A DNA stretch of 64,000 bases from Salinibacterium sp. SWN248 (GCF_015864575.1 NZ_JADYWW010000001.1:1945719-2009718); one strand, 5' to 3'; positions 52,923 through 62,400 are shown, counted from the stretch's first letter. Notes: a model not told the origin generated them from the letters alone. Numbers and translations: made by a program.

Positions 52923-55097
52923 ATGAGTGATGAGAATTCTGTTGAGTTTAGCTTCAGCTGGCTTGCGCTTCGGCTGTTGGGGAGAGGACTGTACTCAAAT
53001 CCTTGGAGTGCATTATCCGAGCTTGTCGCTAATGGGTTCGATGCGGGCGCGGACACGGTCTATCTATACATAGACATGAAAGACAAGACAAAGGCAACTG
53101 TCGAAGTATTTGACAATGGCACGGGCATGGACGTTGACGGCCTAAAACTTTACGCGACAGTGGGTTACGACAAACGAGCCGCTGCGCAAGTATCACTCGA
53201 TGCTCAGATGAAAGACGATGACAGCGACGTCATCGAAAAGCCTCCGGCTACCGATTACATGGGCCGAAAAGGCATCGGCAAATTAGCCGCCTTATACCTA
53301 TCCCAGGAATTTTTCATACGAACGAAGACCAATACCTCAGACTCAACATGGACACTCGACGCTGGAGCGGCATCCAATGAGCCGGACGGGATCCCATCTC
53401 TACAACGCTCAGAAGGCTTGCCGCCGAGTCCAGTCTTGGGCAGGTGGGAGCCGTTCGATACGGGGACGTTCGTGAGCCTCCGCAACGTCGATTTGCGCGG
53501 GTACGGTGAGCAAGGGCTGAAGATGCTACGCGCTCGACTCGCGAACCAATTCCTGCTAAAAGCACGAGATAAGAATGAGTCGACTCGCGAGATCAAAGTT
53601 CGGGTAGATGGCAATGACGATACAAAAGAATCTGACTTTAAACGAGCTCAAAAACGAATCGCGTTCGGCAACTTAGCCTACGTGGAAACCAATTTTCCCA
53701 ACTATGCGGACATGCCTAAACAGCTCACTAACGAGGCAGCCGAAGTTCTCTTGCCCGCGCCAGGCTTGTTGGACAAAATGTACCGGCACGAACGCTCGAT
53801 CCATCGTTTTGTCGCAAGCCCCGATACGGCAAGCCCTGAATGGAAGAATATTGCGGAACGGGTTGATATCGAAAAGTCCGAGTTCGACGGGTACAAATAC
53901 GAACTAACTGGCTGGCTAGGTGTGCACGCGAGTATTGAGAAAGATGCGGCGCGACTGAACGACCCGTTATTCGACAAGAATCGTTACTATAACCCCGCAC
54001 AAATCCGACTCTACGTTCGAGGAAAGCTGGCGAGCGATCGCCTTCTCGGGCAACTCGGCCTCACCGGAACCTACACAAACTACATCGAAGGCGAGATTAG
54101 TTTCGACTTCCTAGACCACGATGAATTCCCCGACATCGCCACATCAAATCGCCAGGATTACGATGAAACCGACGGCAGAGTAAAGCTGCTTCGCGCATTG
54201 CTCAGGCCACTCGTGCGCGGGCTCGTCAGCAAGCGACAGAATCTCGCGAAAGAAATTCGGAAGCTCGAATCCGACCGCAAACAGAAAGCCGCAGCCGCGG
54301 GAAAAGAGCAATTCGCCAAGACGCTCAACAGCGACCTTGCCAGCATGAGCGAGCTATCGGAAGACACGAGAAACGAAATCCAATTTCTCGCAGTCAACAA
54401 AATCAAGGGGGCTGTAGAAGCCAAGACGGATTACCGGATTTTTATCTCGCACTCAAGTGCCGACGCTGCATTCACGAACTTCCTGTACGAACTCTTGCTT
54501 TCTCGTGGAGCCCAGCCGAACGAAATCTTTTACACATCGAAGCCCGATGAAATATCGCAATACAGCGACCCGAACGCGCTCGCGTCCGTGGTGCGAGAAT
54601 CAATCAGATCGGCAAATACACTTCTTTTCTACTTCGTGAGCCACAACTTTCGAGCGAGTCAATACTGCATGTTCGAGGGCGGAGCTGGCTGGGTTACCCG
54701 CTCAGTTAGGGAGTTCCTAATGCTCTCGACGACCTACAGTGAGATTCCGAGCTTCCTGACACAGGGCGAGTCCCAGATGAGTTTGCTGGATGGCACAGGT
54801 GGAATTACTCTCCGCCCAGACCTTCACAATTACATAATCGAATGCCTACTGAACCCGATGATTTCACACCTCAATCGAGGTCGAGAAATTGAGGGAACAA
54901 GGGAGATGAACCTATTCGAGAAGAGTGAGTTCCCGACGCAAGTTATCTTGGATCGTGAGAGTAAGGTGAAGGAAGATTATTTCGATCCAACAATTGTTGA
55001 GCACTGGGCTTCGCATATCGGGCCGAAAGCTACCGAATATATCGAGCTCCGCGCTAAAGCAAGCAGGCGGGCGAAGGCAGCCAGCGACGCTGAATAG
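52923..55097 (+). CDS. GHKL (Hsp90/MutL/MORC-like) ATPase with C-terminal TIR domain
   Basis: A 724-residue protein from ATG 52923, seven bases after GGAGG; an earlier GTG at 52845 lacks such a site. Residues about 10-220 form a Bergerat-fold ATPase: N-box SELVANGFDAGAD, DNGTGMD (64-70) and lid GRKGIGKLAAL (114-124). The middle (220-460) resembles a transducer domain, then a charged coiled coil (LAKEIRKLESDRKQKAAAA). Residues 504-620 form a TIR domain (YRIFISHSSADAAFTNF, CMFEGGAGW with probable catalytic Glu585). TIR domains of this sort cleave NAD+. With the divergent methyltransferase it looks like a self/non-self DNA sensor linked to a suicidal NADase. Confidence 0.88.
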   Translation: MSDENSVEFSFSWLALRLLGRGLYSNPWSALSELVANGFDAGADTVYLYIDMKDKTKATVEVFDNGTGMDVDGLKLYATVGYDKRAAAQVSLDAQMKDDDSDVIEKPPATDYMGRKGIGKLAALYLSQEFFIRTKTNTSDSTWTLDAGAASNEPDGIPSLQRSEGLPPSPVLGRWEPFDTGTFVSLRNVDLRGYGEQGLKMLRARLANQFLLKARDKNESTREIKVRVDGNDDTKESDFKRAQKRIAFGNLAYVETNFPNYADMPKQLTNEAAEVLLPAPGLLDKMYRHERSIHRFVASPDTASPEWKNIAERVDIEKSEFDGYKYELTGWLGVHASIEKDAARLNDPLFDKNRYYNPAQIRLYVRGKLASDRLLGQLGLTGTYTNYIEGEISFDFLDHDEFPDIATSNRQDYDETDGRVKLLRALLRPLVRGLVSKRQNLAKEIRKLESDRKQKAAAAGKEQFAKTLNSDLASMSELSEDTRNEIQFLAVNKIKGAVEAKTDYRIFISHSSADAAFTNFLYELLLSRGAQPNEIFYTSKPDEISQYSDPNALASVVRESIRSANTLLFYFVSHNFRASQYCMFEGGAGWVTRSVREFLMLSTTYSEIPSFLTQGESQMSLLDGTGGITLRPDLHNYIIECLLNPMISHLNRGREIEGTREMNLFEKSEFPTQVILDRESKVKEDYFDPTIVEHWASHIGPKATEYIELRAKASRRAKAASDAE

Positions 55098-55319
55098 AAC
55101 TTTCTCTGCCACGACTCGCGTGAAAAAGTTGCGGGCTAGTAGGACTGTGTTCTCGCGTCAAGTCAAGCCGTCATGAAGAGGCTCAATCGTTTTTGTTCGG
55201 AGCGCGGAAGCCGCGGCGAAGACCCTCTAACTGCCTGTTAGCGTTCGAAGCTTCTCCGCTGCCACACGGCTTTCGTTTCGGATAGACGAGGGAAGAATCA
55301 GTTGCCGCCAGAACGCATT
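55098..55319. other. intergenic region right of the defence pair
   Basis: 222 bases between convergent genes. I see no gene, tRNA or clear terminator. It is AT-richer than average near the LuxR stop. Confidence 0.4.
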
Positions 55320-56393
55320 TTATTTATGTCGCTGGTTATTTATCGGCGACGAAATGGGTCGACTCACTCCAAAACTAGTGAGCTTGCGCAACCGCAGCAC
55401 CGCCGCAGCACGACTAGTCACCTCAAGCACCCGAAACACCCCTTCGAGGTGCTTCTTCACGGTCGACTCCGACATGCCTAGTTCGCGCGCGAGCTCGTTA
55501 TTCGAACCTCCGGTGCGCGCGAGGGTGAGCAGCACTTCGGCCTGACGACGGGTGAGGCCCGCCACCAAGAGCGCGTTCGTGTCGGCAGCGACATCCTGTT
55601 GCCGGCGCAGCAGCAGCACCGTAGGGCCCAGCCGCACCGGATGCACGATGCAGTGCCACCGGTGCGTGCCGATGAGCACATCGTGACGAGAATCGTTGCC
55701 GGGCGCGTGCGCGGTGTCGGCGATGATCGACGCGAGGCTGTCGGGAACACGGGCTCCGGCATCCAATACCGTTGACGACGACGCCTCCACCACGCCATCC
55801 GAGCGCACTGAAACGACCGCCCAGGCGTAGCGATCCATCTCCGCATCCACGAGGCGGGAACGCTCCGCGTCGAGCGAAGAACGGTGGTGCATCGCGAGAT
55901 GACCGCTCAGGGCGTCCATGACGGCAACGTCGCGGTCGCTGAACTCCCCCATCTGCTCGCTACGGTTCAGGGCATAAGCGACCACGACATCCGGCGGCGA
56001 CGGCAACTGCGTCACCAGCTGAAAGCGCACACCGAACGGTCCATAGAAGTGGCGGTAGAGTTCGGTTTCGGTGAAAGCCGCGCCACCCGCAACATCGCAG
56101 AAGCGAATAGCGCCGAGCCCGCGCTCGGAGTTCGCGGCGGCGTTCAACGGGTGCTGGTGAAAGTACTTGTCGTACTCGGGCTTGAGCCGGGTCGCTTTAG
56201 CAATCTCGCTGGCGGGGGACATGACGTAGCGAAAGTCACTGGCGGCGAGCACCATGTCATTGAAGGATGCACTGTCGCAGTCGATGACTTCGCGCACAGC
56301 CTTGAGCACATCCGCAAATTCGAGGGGCGGATGCTGCGTAAGCCGACTGGCAACTCGCAGGACAGCTTGCGCATCAGAATCGCTGAGTCCCAT
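55320..56393 (-). CDS. LuxR family transcriptional regulator with GAF-like N-terminus
   Basis: About 357 residues from ATG 56391-56393. The N-terminal 230 residues look like a GAF/PAS-type sensor (FADVLKAVREVIDCDSASF, HFYGPFGVRFQLVTQLP), and residues about 285-345 form the LuxR HTH (LTRRQAEVLLTLARTGGSNNELAREL, then SESTVKKHLEGVFRVLEV). No receiver domain is present. A broken copy of the same gene lies 6 kb away at 62116-62400, on the other side of the ole operon. It may regulate that operon or the defence pair, but nothing proves it. Confidence 0.88.
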   Translation of the reverse strand: MGLSDSDAQAVLRVASRLTQHPPLEFADVLKAVREVIDCDSASFNDMVLAASDFRYVMSPASEIAKATRLKPEYDKYFHQHPLNAAANSERGLGAIRFCDVAGGAAFTETELYRHFYGPFGVRFQLVTQLPSPPDVVVAYALNRSEQMGEFSDRDVAVMDALSGHLAMHHRSSLDAERSRLVDAEMDRYAWAVVSVRSDGVVEASSSTVLDAGARVPDSLASIIADTAHAPGNDSRHDVLIGTHRWHCIVHPVRLGPTVLLLRRQQDVAADTNALLVAGLTRRQAEVLLTLARTGGSNNELARELGMSESTVKKHLEGVFRVLEVTSRAAAVLRLRKLTSFGVSRPISSPINNQRHK

Positions 56394-56470
56394 GCTCAAA
56401 TACCCTACCCGCGCGGCTACGCCGAAAGACGTATTGCACAACCACTCTGCCGGCGAGGAACCTTGATCTC

Positions 56471-57085
56471 ATGACAACTGCGCACTCATCCCTCATGCCC
56501 TTTTCCGTTCTCTGGGCGCGCAAAGCACGGCTCGCGGCGATCGTGCTCGCCATCAGCGCGACGCTCGCAGCGTGCTCCCCCGCCGCCGACCCCGCAGACT
56601 CCACCACGACTGAGGAAACGACGACAGCGGATGAGACCACGGGTGACGAGGAAACGACAGAGGAGCCCGCTACCGGCGGCCTCAGTACCGACGATGTCGG
56701 TAACGCCACACTCCGCATCAATGGCGTCGAGTTTCCGGACTTCACCGGGGACTGCGAGATCAGCCGCGGGTTCGGCGCCGAAGACGTGGGAGATCTCAAC
56801 GACGGCGACATCGTCACGATCATTGGCATCGACAACGTCGACGCCCACGAAGACATGCTGATGAACTACATCGCGCTCAACGAGGAGAGCTTCCGCTTCC
56901 GTGACCAAGAGGCGGCCGCTGGGGTCGGCAACAACGCCAACGGCACCATCTCGACGTTGACAGAGATCAGCGAGAGAACGCCCGATGGAAGCCGCGACAT
57001 CGTCGAAGTTCGCTTTGCCGGCGCCTTCGAAGACGGCACGCCGATCGAGGCAGATGTCGTCTGCGAACTGCAGAACAAATTCTAG
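56471..57085 (+). CDS. putative lipoprotein with Thr/Glu-rich linker
   Basis: A 204-residue protein. Signal peptide with lipobox TLAAC at about residue 35. Next is a low-complexity linker of Thr, Glu and Asp (TTTEETTTADETTGDEETTE), and then a beta-rich domain at about 75-200 (ATLRINGVEFPDFTGDCEIS, ending DVVCELQNKF) with two Cys that could pair. This layout matches many actinobacterial surface lipoproteins of unknown function. Confidence 0.75.
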   Translation: MTTAHSSLMPFSVLWARKARLAAIVLAISATLAACSPAADPADSTTTEETTTADETTGDEETTEEPATGGLSTDDVGNATLRINGVEFPDFTGDCEISRGFGAEDVGDLNDGDIVTIIGIDNVDAHEDMLMNYIALNEESFRFRDQEAAAGVGNNANGTISTLTEISERTPDGSRDIVEVRFAGAFEDGTPIEADVVCELQNKF

Positions 57086-57221
57086 TTCGCGTCCTCAGCC
57101 GCCGACTGTCTCGCGACACGCGCGAACGCCGCTCGCGCTACCAGAAGGCAAGGCTCAGCCAACTGGCGTAAACTAGGCCTCTTGCTTACTGAGCCCGCGG
57201 GGCTCGCTCGACGGAGGTTCC

Positions 57222-58244
57222 GTGGCCGGAAATGCCAACACGCGCTTCAACAATGTTTCCCTGTTGTCGGTCGCGAGCACACTACCCAGCCGGGTAACCA
57301 CATCAGAAGACCTTGAGGCGCGCCTCGCGCCGGCGTTTTCGCGCCTTGCGCTGCCCAGCAGACTTCTGCAACGGGTGGCCGGTGTACTTGAACGTCGCAA
57401 TTGGGCTCTCGGCGAAACATCCGACGACGCCACCGTCGCCGCGGGTCAACGCGCGCTAGCCGAAGCCGGAGTGGATGCCTCTGAAGTCGGTCTCCTTATT
57501 AACACCTCAGTCAGCCGAAAGCACCTTGAGCCTTCGGTGGCGGTGCGCCTGCACCATGGCCTCGGACTGCCCAGCTCGGCCATCAACTTCGACGTCGCGA
57601 ACGCGTGCCTCGGCTTCGTGAGCGGCATGAACCTTGCGGCGAACATGATCGAGTCGGGCCAGATCCGCTACGCGATCATCGTCAATGGCGAAGACGCCGA
57701 CGACATCCAAACCAATACGATCGACCGTCTCCTGAAGCAGGATTCCGATCGTGACGGCTTCATGAGTGAATTTGCCTCGCTCACGCTCGGTTCCGGAGCC
57801 GCTGCTGCCGTACTCGGACGCACCGACGAGCACCCGGCCGGGCATCCGATTCTCGGTGGCGTCACTCGCGCGGCAACGCAGTTCCACGAACTCTGTGTCG
57901 GCAGCGTCGACGGTATGTTCACCGACGCGAAAGCCCTTCTCAAAGGTGGCCTCGACCTCGTCGTTTCGGCGTGGAAAGAAGCATCCACCGAATGGGACTG
58001 GTCCGCCATGGATCTCTACGTCACGCACCAGGTGTCGTCCGTGCACACCAACGCGATCGTCAAGGCTGCGAAGCTCGACCGCGATCGCGTGCCCACCACC
58101 TTCCCGCAGTACGGCAACGTTGGCCCCGCGTCGATTCCCATCACCCTCGACGAAGCGCAAGGGTCTCTCAAGAAGGGCGACCGCGTTCTCCTGATGGGCG
58201 TGGGTTCCGGCCTCAACACCGCAATGATGGAGCTCGCATGGTGA
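57222..58244 (+). CDS. oleA: OleA: long-chain 3-oxoacyl synthase (beta-ketoacid Claisen condensation)
   Basis: A 340-residue thiolase-fold protein from GTG 57222 with GGAGG ribosome site. Catalytic Cys is in FDVANACLGF, His in YVTHQVSS and Asn in YGNVGPASIP, with GVGSGLNTAMMELAW at the end. OleA condenses two acyl-CoAs head-to-head to a 2-alkyl-3-oxoacid, the first step of long-chain olefin synthesis. Its last codons overlap the start of the fused oleBC gene by seven bases. Confidence 0.93.
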   Translation: MAGNANTRFNNVSLLSVASTLPSRVTTSEDLEARLAPAFSRLALPSRLLQRVAGVLERRNWALGETSDDATVAAGQRALAEAGVDASEVGLLINTSVSRKHLEPSVAVRLHHGLGLPSSAINFDVANACLGFVSGMNLAANMIESGQIRYAIIVNGEDADDIQTNTIDRLLKQDSDRDGFMSEFASLTLGSGAAAAVLGRTDEHPAGHPILGGVTRAATQFHELCVGSVDGMFTDAKALLKGGLDLVVSAWKEASTEWDWSAMDLYVTHQVSSVHTNAIVKAAKLDRDRVPTTFPQYGNVGPASIPITLDEAQGSLKKGDRVLLMGVGSGLNTAMMELAW

Positions 58245-60994
58245 CTGAAGCCGCTTCCCGCCCGCCGCACGACCTGCCCGGGCTCGACCCGCGCTTCAGC
58301 CGAGTTACCGCTGTACCCGGAAGTGGTCTGGATGCGGGACTCACCCGCGACTGGCACTACCTCGACACCGGCGACGAGTTGGCTCGCCTCGGCGTGCCCG
58401 TTGCCGGCACTATCTTGGCCGTTCACGGCAACCCGACGTGGTCTTACTACTGGCGCGAACTACTGACGCAATCGGTGCAGGCTGCTGAAGCCGAGGCTGG
58501 GGCTGGTGACGGGTCTGGGGCTACGGCACCCGCGTGGCGGATCATCGCCGTCGACCAGCTCGACATGGGCTTCTCGGAGCGCACCGGCATCCATCGTCCG
58601 CTCGCTCAGCGGGTCGCCGATCTGACCGCCTTCACCGATGCACTCTCTCTTGACGGCCCCGTCATCTCGCTCGGTCACGACTGGGGCGGCGTCGTCTCTC
58701 TCGGTTGGGCAGTCGATCACCCGGAGCAGCTCTCGGGCGTCATGCTGTTGAACACAGCGGTTCATCACGAAACCGGCAAGCCAATCCCCGCGCCGCTGCG
58801 GCTAGCTCGAGCACGCGGGATGCTGGCGGCATCCACCGTGCGCACCCCCGCGTTCTTAGAGACCACGCTGGCGCTCACCTCTGAACCGCTCGACCCAACG
58901 GTGAAGGATGCCTACCGTGCGCCGTACCGCACGGCAGCGCGTCGCGGAGGAATCGGCGGCTTCGTTGCCGACATTCCCGTTGATGCGCAGCACGAAAGCT
59001 ACAACGAGCTCGACCGCATCGCGACCGCCGTTGCCAAGATCGATCTGCCGGCGCTCATGCTGTGGGGGCCGCGCGATCCGATTTTCAGCGACTACTACCT
59101 CGACGACCTCATCGAGCGACTTCCGCACGCAAACGTGCACCGCTTTGAGCGTGCCGGACACCTCGTTGCCGAAGACGTTCCCTATGCAGAATCAGTGCTG
59201 ACTTGGCTCGGCGACAATGCCGCGAGTCTCGCGAACCCGGGCTCAGCCTCGCCGTCGCCGCGGGAAGCGCTCGCTGCAGCATCCGCATCCGCCGATGCAG
59301 ACGATTCGAGCTTCGTGCCGCTCTGGCGCAACCTCGATGAACGCGCAGACGACACCACCACCGCCGTGATCGACATGTCGACGCGCGGGCAACGCGGCCC
59401 CCAGCAGGTCAGCTGGCGACAGCTCTCGGACCGCGTAAGCCAGATCGCCGCCGGCCTCACCGCGATCGGTGTGACGAAGGGTCAGCGGGTCTCGTTGCTC
59501 GTACCGCCCGGCCCCACGCTCACTGCCGTGGTCTACGCCTGCCTGCGCATCGGCGCCATCATCGTCGTCGCGGATGCCGGCCTCGGTGTCAAGGGACTCA
59601 CTCGTGCCGTGCGCGGATCGTGGCCCGACTTCATCATCGGCGAAGCCCCCGGCCTCACCGCCGCCCGCACGCTCGGCTGGCCCGGAGTGCGCATCTCCAC
59701 CGCGAAACTGCCCAAGGTTTCCGCCGCAACACTCGGAGTTTCGTACAGCCTGCGCGACCTCATCACGCTCGGCGCCGACACTCCCCTCCCCGCCGAACCG
59801 CGGTCAGGGGATGACGCAGCGATCCTCTTCACCTCGGGCTCAACCGGCCCGGCCAAGGGTGTCGTTTACCGTCACGGCCAGCTTTCTGCGCTCCGCGATG
59901 TGCTCGCACGCCACTTCGACGTCACCGCCGACACCGGACTCGTCACCGGGTTCGCGCCCTTCGCCCTGTTGGGTCCGGCACTCGGCACACGATCAGTGAC
60001 ACCTGCGATGGATGTCTCCTCTCCCCGCACTCTCACCGCCCGCGCAGTCGCGGCTGCAGTGGAAGCATCCGGGGGCAGCATGGTGTTCCTCTCCCCCGCC
60101 TCGATCCTCAATGTCGTGGCAACCGCGGGAGATCTCACCGCGCACGACCGCAGCGAACTCGAGCGCGTGCGCACGTTCCTCTCCACTGGTGCACCGATCG
60201 GCGCAGAACTGCTCGCCTCGGCAGCCACCATCATGCCGAACGCAACACCGCACTCGCCCTACGGCATGACCGAATGTCTCTTGGTGACGGACATCACGCT
60301 CGACGGAATTCGCGCGGCCGCCGGTGGCGCTCATACCGGTGTGTGCGTGGGCAAGCCCATCGGCGAGAACCGCATTCGCATCAGCGCGCTCGACTCCGAT
60401 GGCGCCGCGACCGGAACCCCGAGCACTGAGCCCGTAGTTCTTGGCGAGATCATCGTCTCGGCGCCGCACCTCAAGGACCACTACGATCGCCTGTGGCTCA
60501 CCGATCGCGCCGCTGCGCGCGAGACCGCTGTCGACACCGATGACGTTGACGCACCGACCGCACCCGACGTGCCCTCCGCACGCTGGCACCGCACCGGAGA
60601 CGTTGGCCACCTCGATGAACTCGGCCGCCTCTGGGTCGAAGGCCGCCTTCCTCACGTGATTGTGACAGCAACGGGCCCGATCGCACCGGTCGGCGCCGAG
60701 CAGGATGTCGAGGGCGTCGCCGCCGTGCGCCGTGCTGCAGTTGTGGGCGTCGGCCCGCACAAGCTGCGCCAAGCAGTCGCGGTGGTGGAAACCATCTCGC
60801 CGACCCGCAAGCCTGGCCTCGCGGATCCCGAACTGACGGCAGCCATCCGCGCGAGCACGACCCTTCCGCTCGTGGCCGTACTTGCTGTTCCTCAGCTTCC
60901 GACGGACATCCGCCACAACTCCAAGATCGACCGCACACGGTTGTCCGAGTGGGCCGAGCGACTGCTGGCTGGCGGAAAGCCGACCGCACCATGA
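58238..60994 (+). CDS. oleBC: OleBC fusion: beta-lactone decarboxylase plus beta-lactone synthetase
   Basis: A 918-residue protein starting at ATG 58238. Residues 1-330 form a haloalkane-dehalogenase-like OleB: VHGNPTWSYYWREL, nucleophile Asp in LGHDWGGVVSLGW, with GHLVAEDVP at the end. Residues about 360-918 form an OleC adenylate-forming domain: ILFTSGSTGPAKGVVYRHG, SPYGMTECLLV, RWHRTGDVGHLDELGRLWV. OleC makes a beta-lactone from the 3-hydroxyacid and OleB removes CO2 to give the olefin. Fused OleBC is the arrangement known from actinobacteria. It overlaps oleD by ATGA. Confidence 0.93.
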   Translation: MVTEAASRPPHDLPGLDPRFSRVTAVPGSGLDAGLTRDWHYLDTGDELARLGVPVAGTILAVHGNPTWSYYWRELLTQSVQAAEAEAGAGDGSGATAPAWRIIAVDQLDMGFSERTGIHRPLAQRVADLTAFTDALSLDGPVISLGHDWGGVVSLGWAVDHPEQLSGVMLLNTAVHHETGKPIPAPLRLARARGMLAASTVRTPAFLETTLALTSEPLDPTVKDAYRAPYRTAARRGGIGGFVADIPVDAQHESYNELDRIATAVAKIDLPALMLWGPRDPIFSDYYLDDLIERLPHANVHRFERAGHLVAEDVPYAESVLTWLGDNAASLANPGSASPSPREALAAASASADADDSSFVPLWRNLDERADDTTTAVIDMSTRGQRGPQQVSWRQLSDRVSQIAAGLTAIGVTKGQRVSLLVPPGPTLTAVVYACLRIGAIIVVADAGLGVKGLTRAVRGSWPDFIIGEAPGLTAARTLGWPGVRISTAKLPKVSAATLGVSYSLRDLITLGADTPLPAEPRSGDDAAILFTSGSTGPAKGVVYRHGQLSALRDVLARHFDVTADTGLVTGFAPFALLGPALGTRSVTPAMDVSSPRTLTARAVAAAVEASGGSMVFLSPASILNVVATAGDLTAHDRSELERVRTFLSTGAPIGAELLASAATIMPNATPHSPYGMTECLLVTDITLDGIRAAAGGAHTGVCVGKPIGENRIRISALDSDGAATGTPSTEPVVLGEIIVSAPHLKDHYDRLWLTDRAAARETAVDTDDVDAPTAPDVPSARWHRTGDVGHLDELGRLWVEGRLPHVIVTATGPIAPVGAEQDVEGVAAVRRAAVVGVGPHKLRQAVAVVETISPTRKPGLADPELTAAIRASTTLPLVAVLAVPQLPTDIRHNSKIDRTRLSEWAERLLAGGKPTAP

Positions 60995-61956
60995 TCGTGC
61001 TCGTCACCGGTGCATCCGGATTTCTCGGTCGCGCGGTTGCCGCAGAAGCAGTCGCCGCGGGGCACGACGTGCGCACGCTGCAACGACGGCCTTCTGGCGT
61101 CGACGGTGTCACCGACTTCCTCGGTTCGATTACTGACCCGGAGAACGTCGCGACTGCGATGGAAGGCGTCGAAGGCGTCATCCACCTCGCCGCGAAAGTA
61201 TCGCTCGCCGGCGACCCGCACGCCTTTCACGCGGTCAACGTCGAGGGAACTCAACTCGTTCTTGCCGCGGCCGAAGCAGCGGGTGTTTCTCGCTTCGTGC
61301 AGGTGTCATCACCCTCCGTAGCGCACGCCGGCTCCGCGTTAGCCGGGGTTGGTGCCGAGCCTGCGTCACCCGAACACGCGCGCAGCGAATACGCGCGAAC
61401 AAAGGCGCAAGCCGAACTGCTCGCTCTCGCCAGCGATTCCGACCGGATGCGCGTGGTTGCCATCCGGCCGCACCTCGTCTGGGGTCCTGGTGACACCCAG
61501 CTCGTTGGCCGCATCGTCGACCGAGCTCGCCGTGGACGCTTGCCCCTCCTCAATGGCGGCACCGCCCTCATCGACACGACCTACGTCGACAACGCCGCAT
61601 CCGGAATTCTCGCTGCCCTGCACCGCGCCGACGTCGCCCACGGCAAGGCCTACGTTCTCACCAACGGCGAACCGCGTCCCGTTGCCGACATCCTGGCGGG
61701 CATCTGCCTCGCTTCGGGGGTTCAGCCTCCGCGCTGGAGTGTCCCGGCGGCCGTTGGACGCACCGCTGGCTCGCTCGTCGAACGAGTGTGGGCCGTGCGC
61801 CCCGGAGTCGACGAACCACCCATGACCCGCTTTCTTGCCGAACAACTTTCGACAGCGCACTGGTTCGATCAGCGCGACATCCGCGAGGCGCTGGACTGGT
61901 CGCCCGCCGTGAGTATTGACGAAGGCCTACGCCGACTCGCCCGTCACGAGCGTTAG
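60991..61956 (+). CDS. oleD: OleD: NAD(P)H-dependent 2-alkyl-3-oxoacid reductase
   Basis: A 321-residue protein from ATG 60991. Extended SDR: cofactor loop VTGASGFLGRAV, active-site SSPSVAHAG and YARTKAQAE (Tyr, Lys), VRPHLVWGPGD. It reduces the OleA product to the 3-hydroxyacid used by OleC. ATGA overlap with oleBC shows one translational unit oleA-oleBC-oleD. It completes a pathway from fatty acyl-CoA to internal long-chain alkene. Confidence 0.92.
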   Translation: MIVLVTGASGFLGRAVAAEAVAAGHDVRTLQRRPSGVDGVTDFLGSITDPENVATAMEGVEGVIHLAAKVSLAGDPHAFHAVNVEGTQLVLAAAEAAGVSRFVQVSSPSVAHAGSALAGVGAEPASPEHARSEYARTKAQAELLALASDSDRMRVVAIRPHLVWGPGDTQLVGRIVDRARRGRLPLLNGGTALIDTTYVDNAASGILAALHRADVAHGKAYVLTNGEPRPVADILAGICLASGVQPPRWSVPAAVGRTAGSLVERVWAVRPGVDEPPMTRFLAEQLSTAHWFDQRDIREALDWSPAVSIDEGLRRLARHER

Positions 61957-62004
61957 CGGGTACGCTCGGGGCACGAGCCACTCGGCTCACAGGAGGACAA
62001 CGTC

Positions 62005-62115
62005 ATGGCCGATAAATCACCCAAGAAATCATCCGGCAAGACTGTAGCCAGCAAGTCTCTCAAAGAGAAGCGCGCTGACAAGAAAGACAAGGCCGCCGGC
62101 AAGCGCAAGGACTAA
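62005..62115 (+). CDS. 36-residue Lys-rich protein
   Basis: A tiny ORF with a strong AGGAGGACAAC ribosome site, 49 bases after oleD. About one third of residues are Lys (MADKSPKKSSGKTVASKSLK, then EKRADKKDKAAGKRKD), with no hydrophobic stretch. It matches the general pattern of short basic actinobacterial proteins that start MADKK and contain SLKEKRA. Unknown function; nucleic-acid or acidic-polymer binding is possible. Confidence 0.7.
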   Translation: MADKSPKKSSGKTVASKSLKEKRADKKDKAAGKRKD

Positions 62116-62400
62116 CACTCGCTCAGCGGCGCGGGTGCTTCTGCAAACAGAAGCATCCTCCCCGCTGATGGGCAGTTGGGCACCAATACCGCAGCCCACG
62201 CGCCGCGCTCCATGTCCGCACTCAGCCGCGAATTAATCTGAACTACCAGTTGAAAACGTAGGTTGAACGGTGCGTAGAACTGGCGGTAGGGGTCGGTGGG
62301 GTGACATCCGCGCACTCAATAGGCGGATGCTCCGTGAACCGGCTCCGGAACTCGACCGGGAATGGTCCTGGCCTGAGAGAAGTCCTCAAAGAGAGACTGG
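62116..62400 (-). pseudogene. degraded LuxR-regulator copy
   Basis: In two minus frames the sequence matches the intact regulator at 55320-56393: RFTEHPPIECADV (compare RLTQHPPLEFADV), then after a frameshift and loss of about 80 codons, QFYAPFNLRFQLVVQI (compare HFYGPFGVRFQLVTQL), and after another loss, DMERGAWAAVLVPN (compare EMDRYAWAVVSVRS). The HTH is absent. It is a remnant, not a functional gene. Confidence 0.75.

Noticed and set aside
57971-58237. 5' extension of the OleBC frame inside oleA
   Set aside because: OleA is intact there; the coupled ATG at 58238 gives the expected OleB N-terminus.
59993-60916. 307-codon minus frame in the OleC half
   Set aside because: Antisense shadow of OleC.
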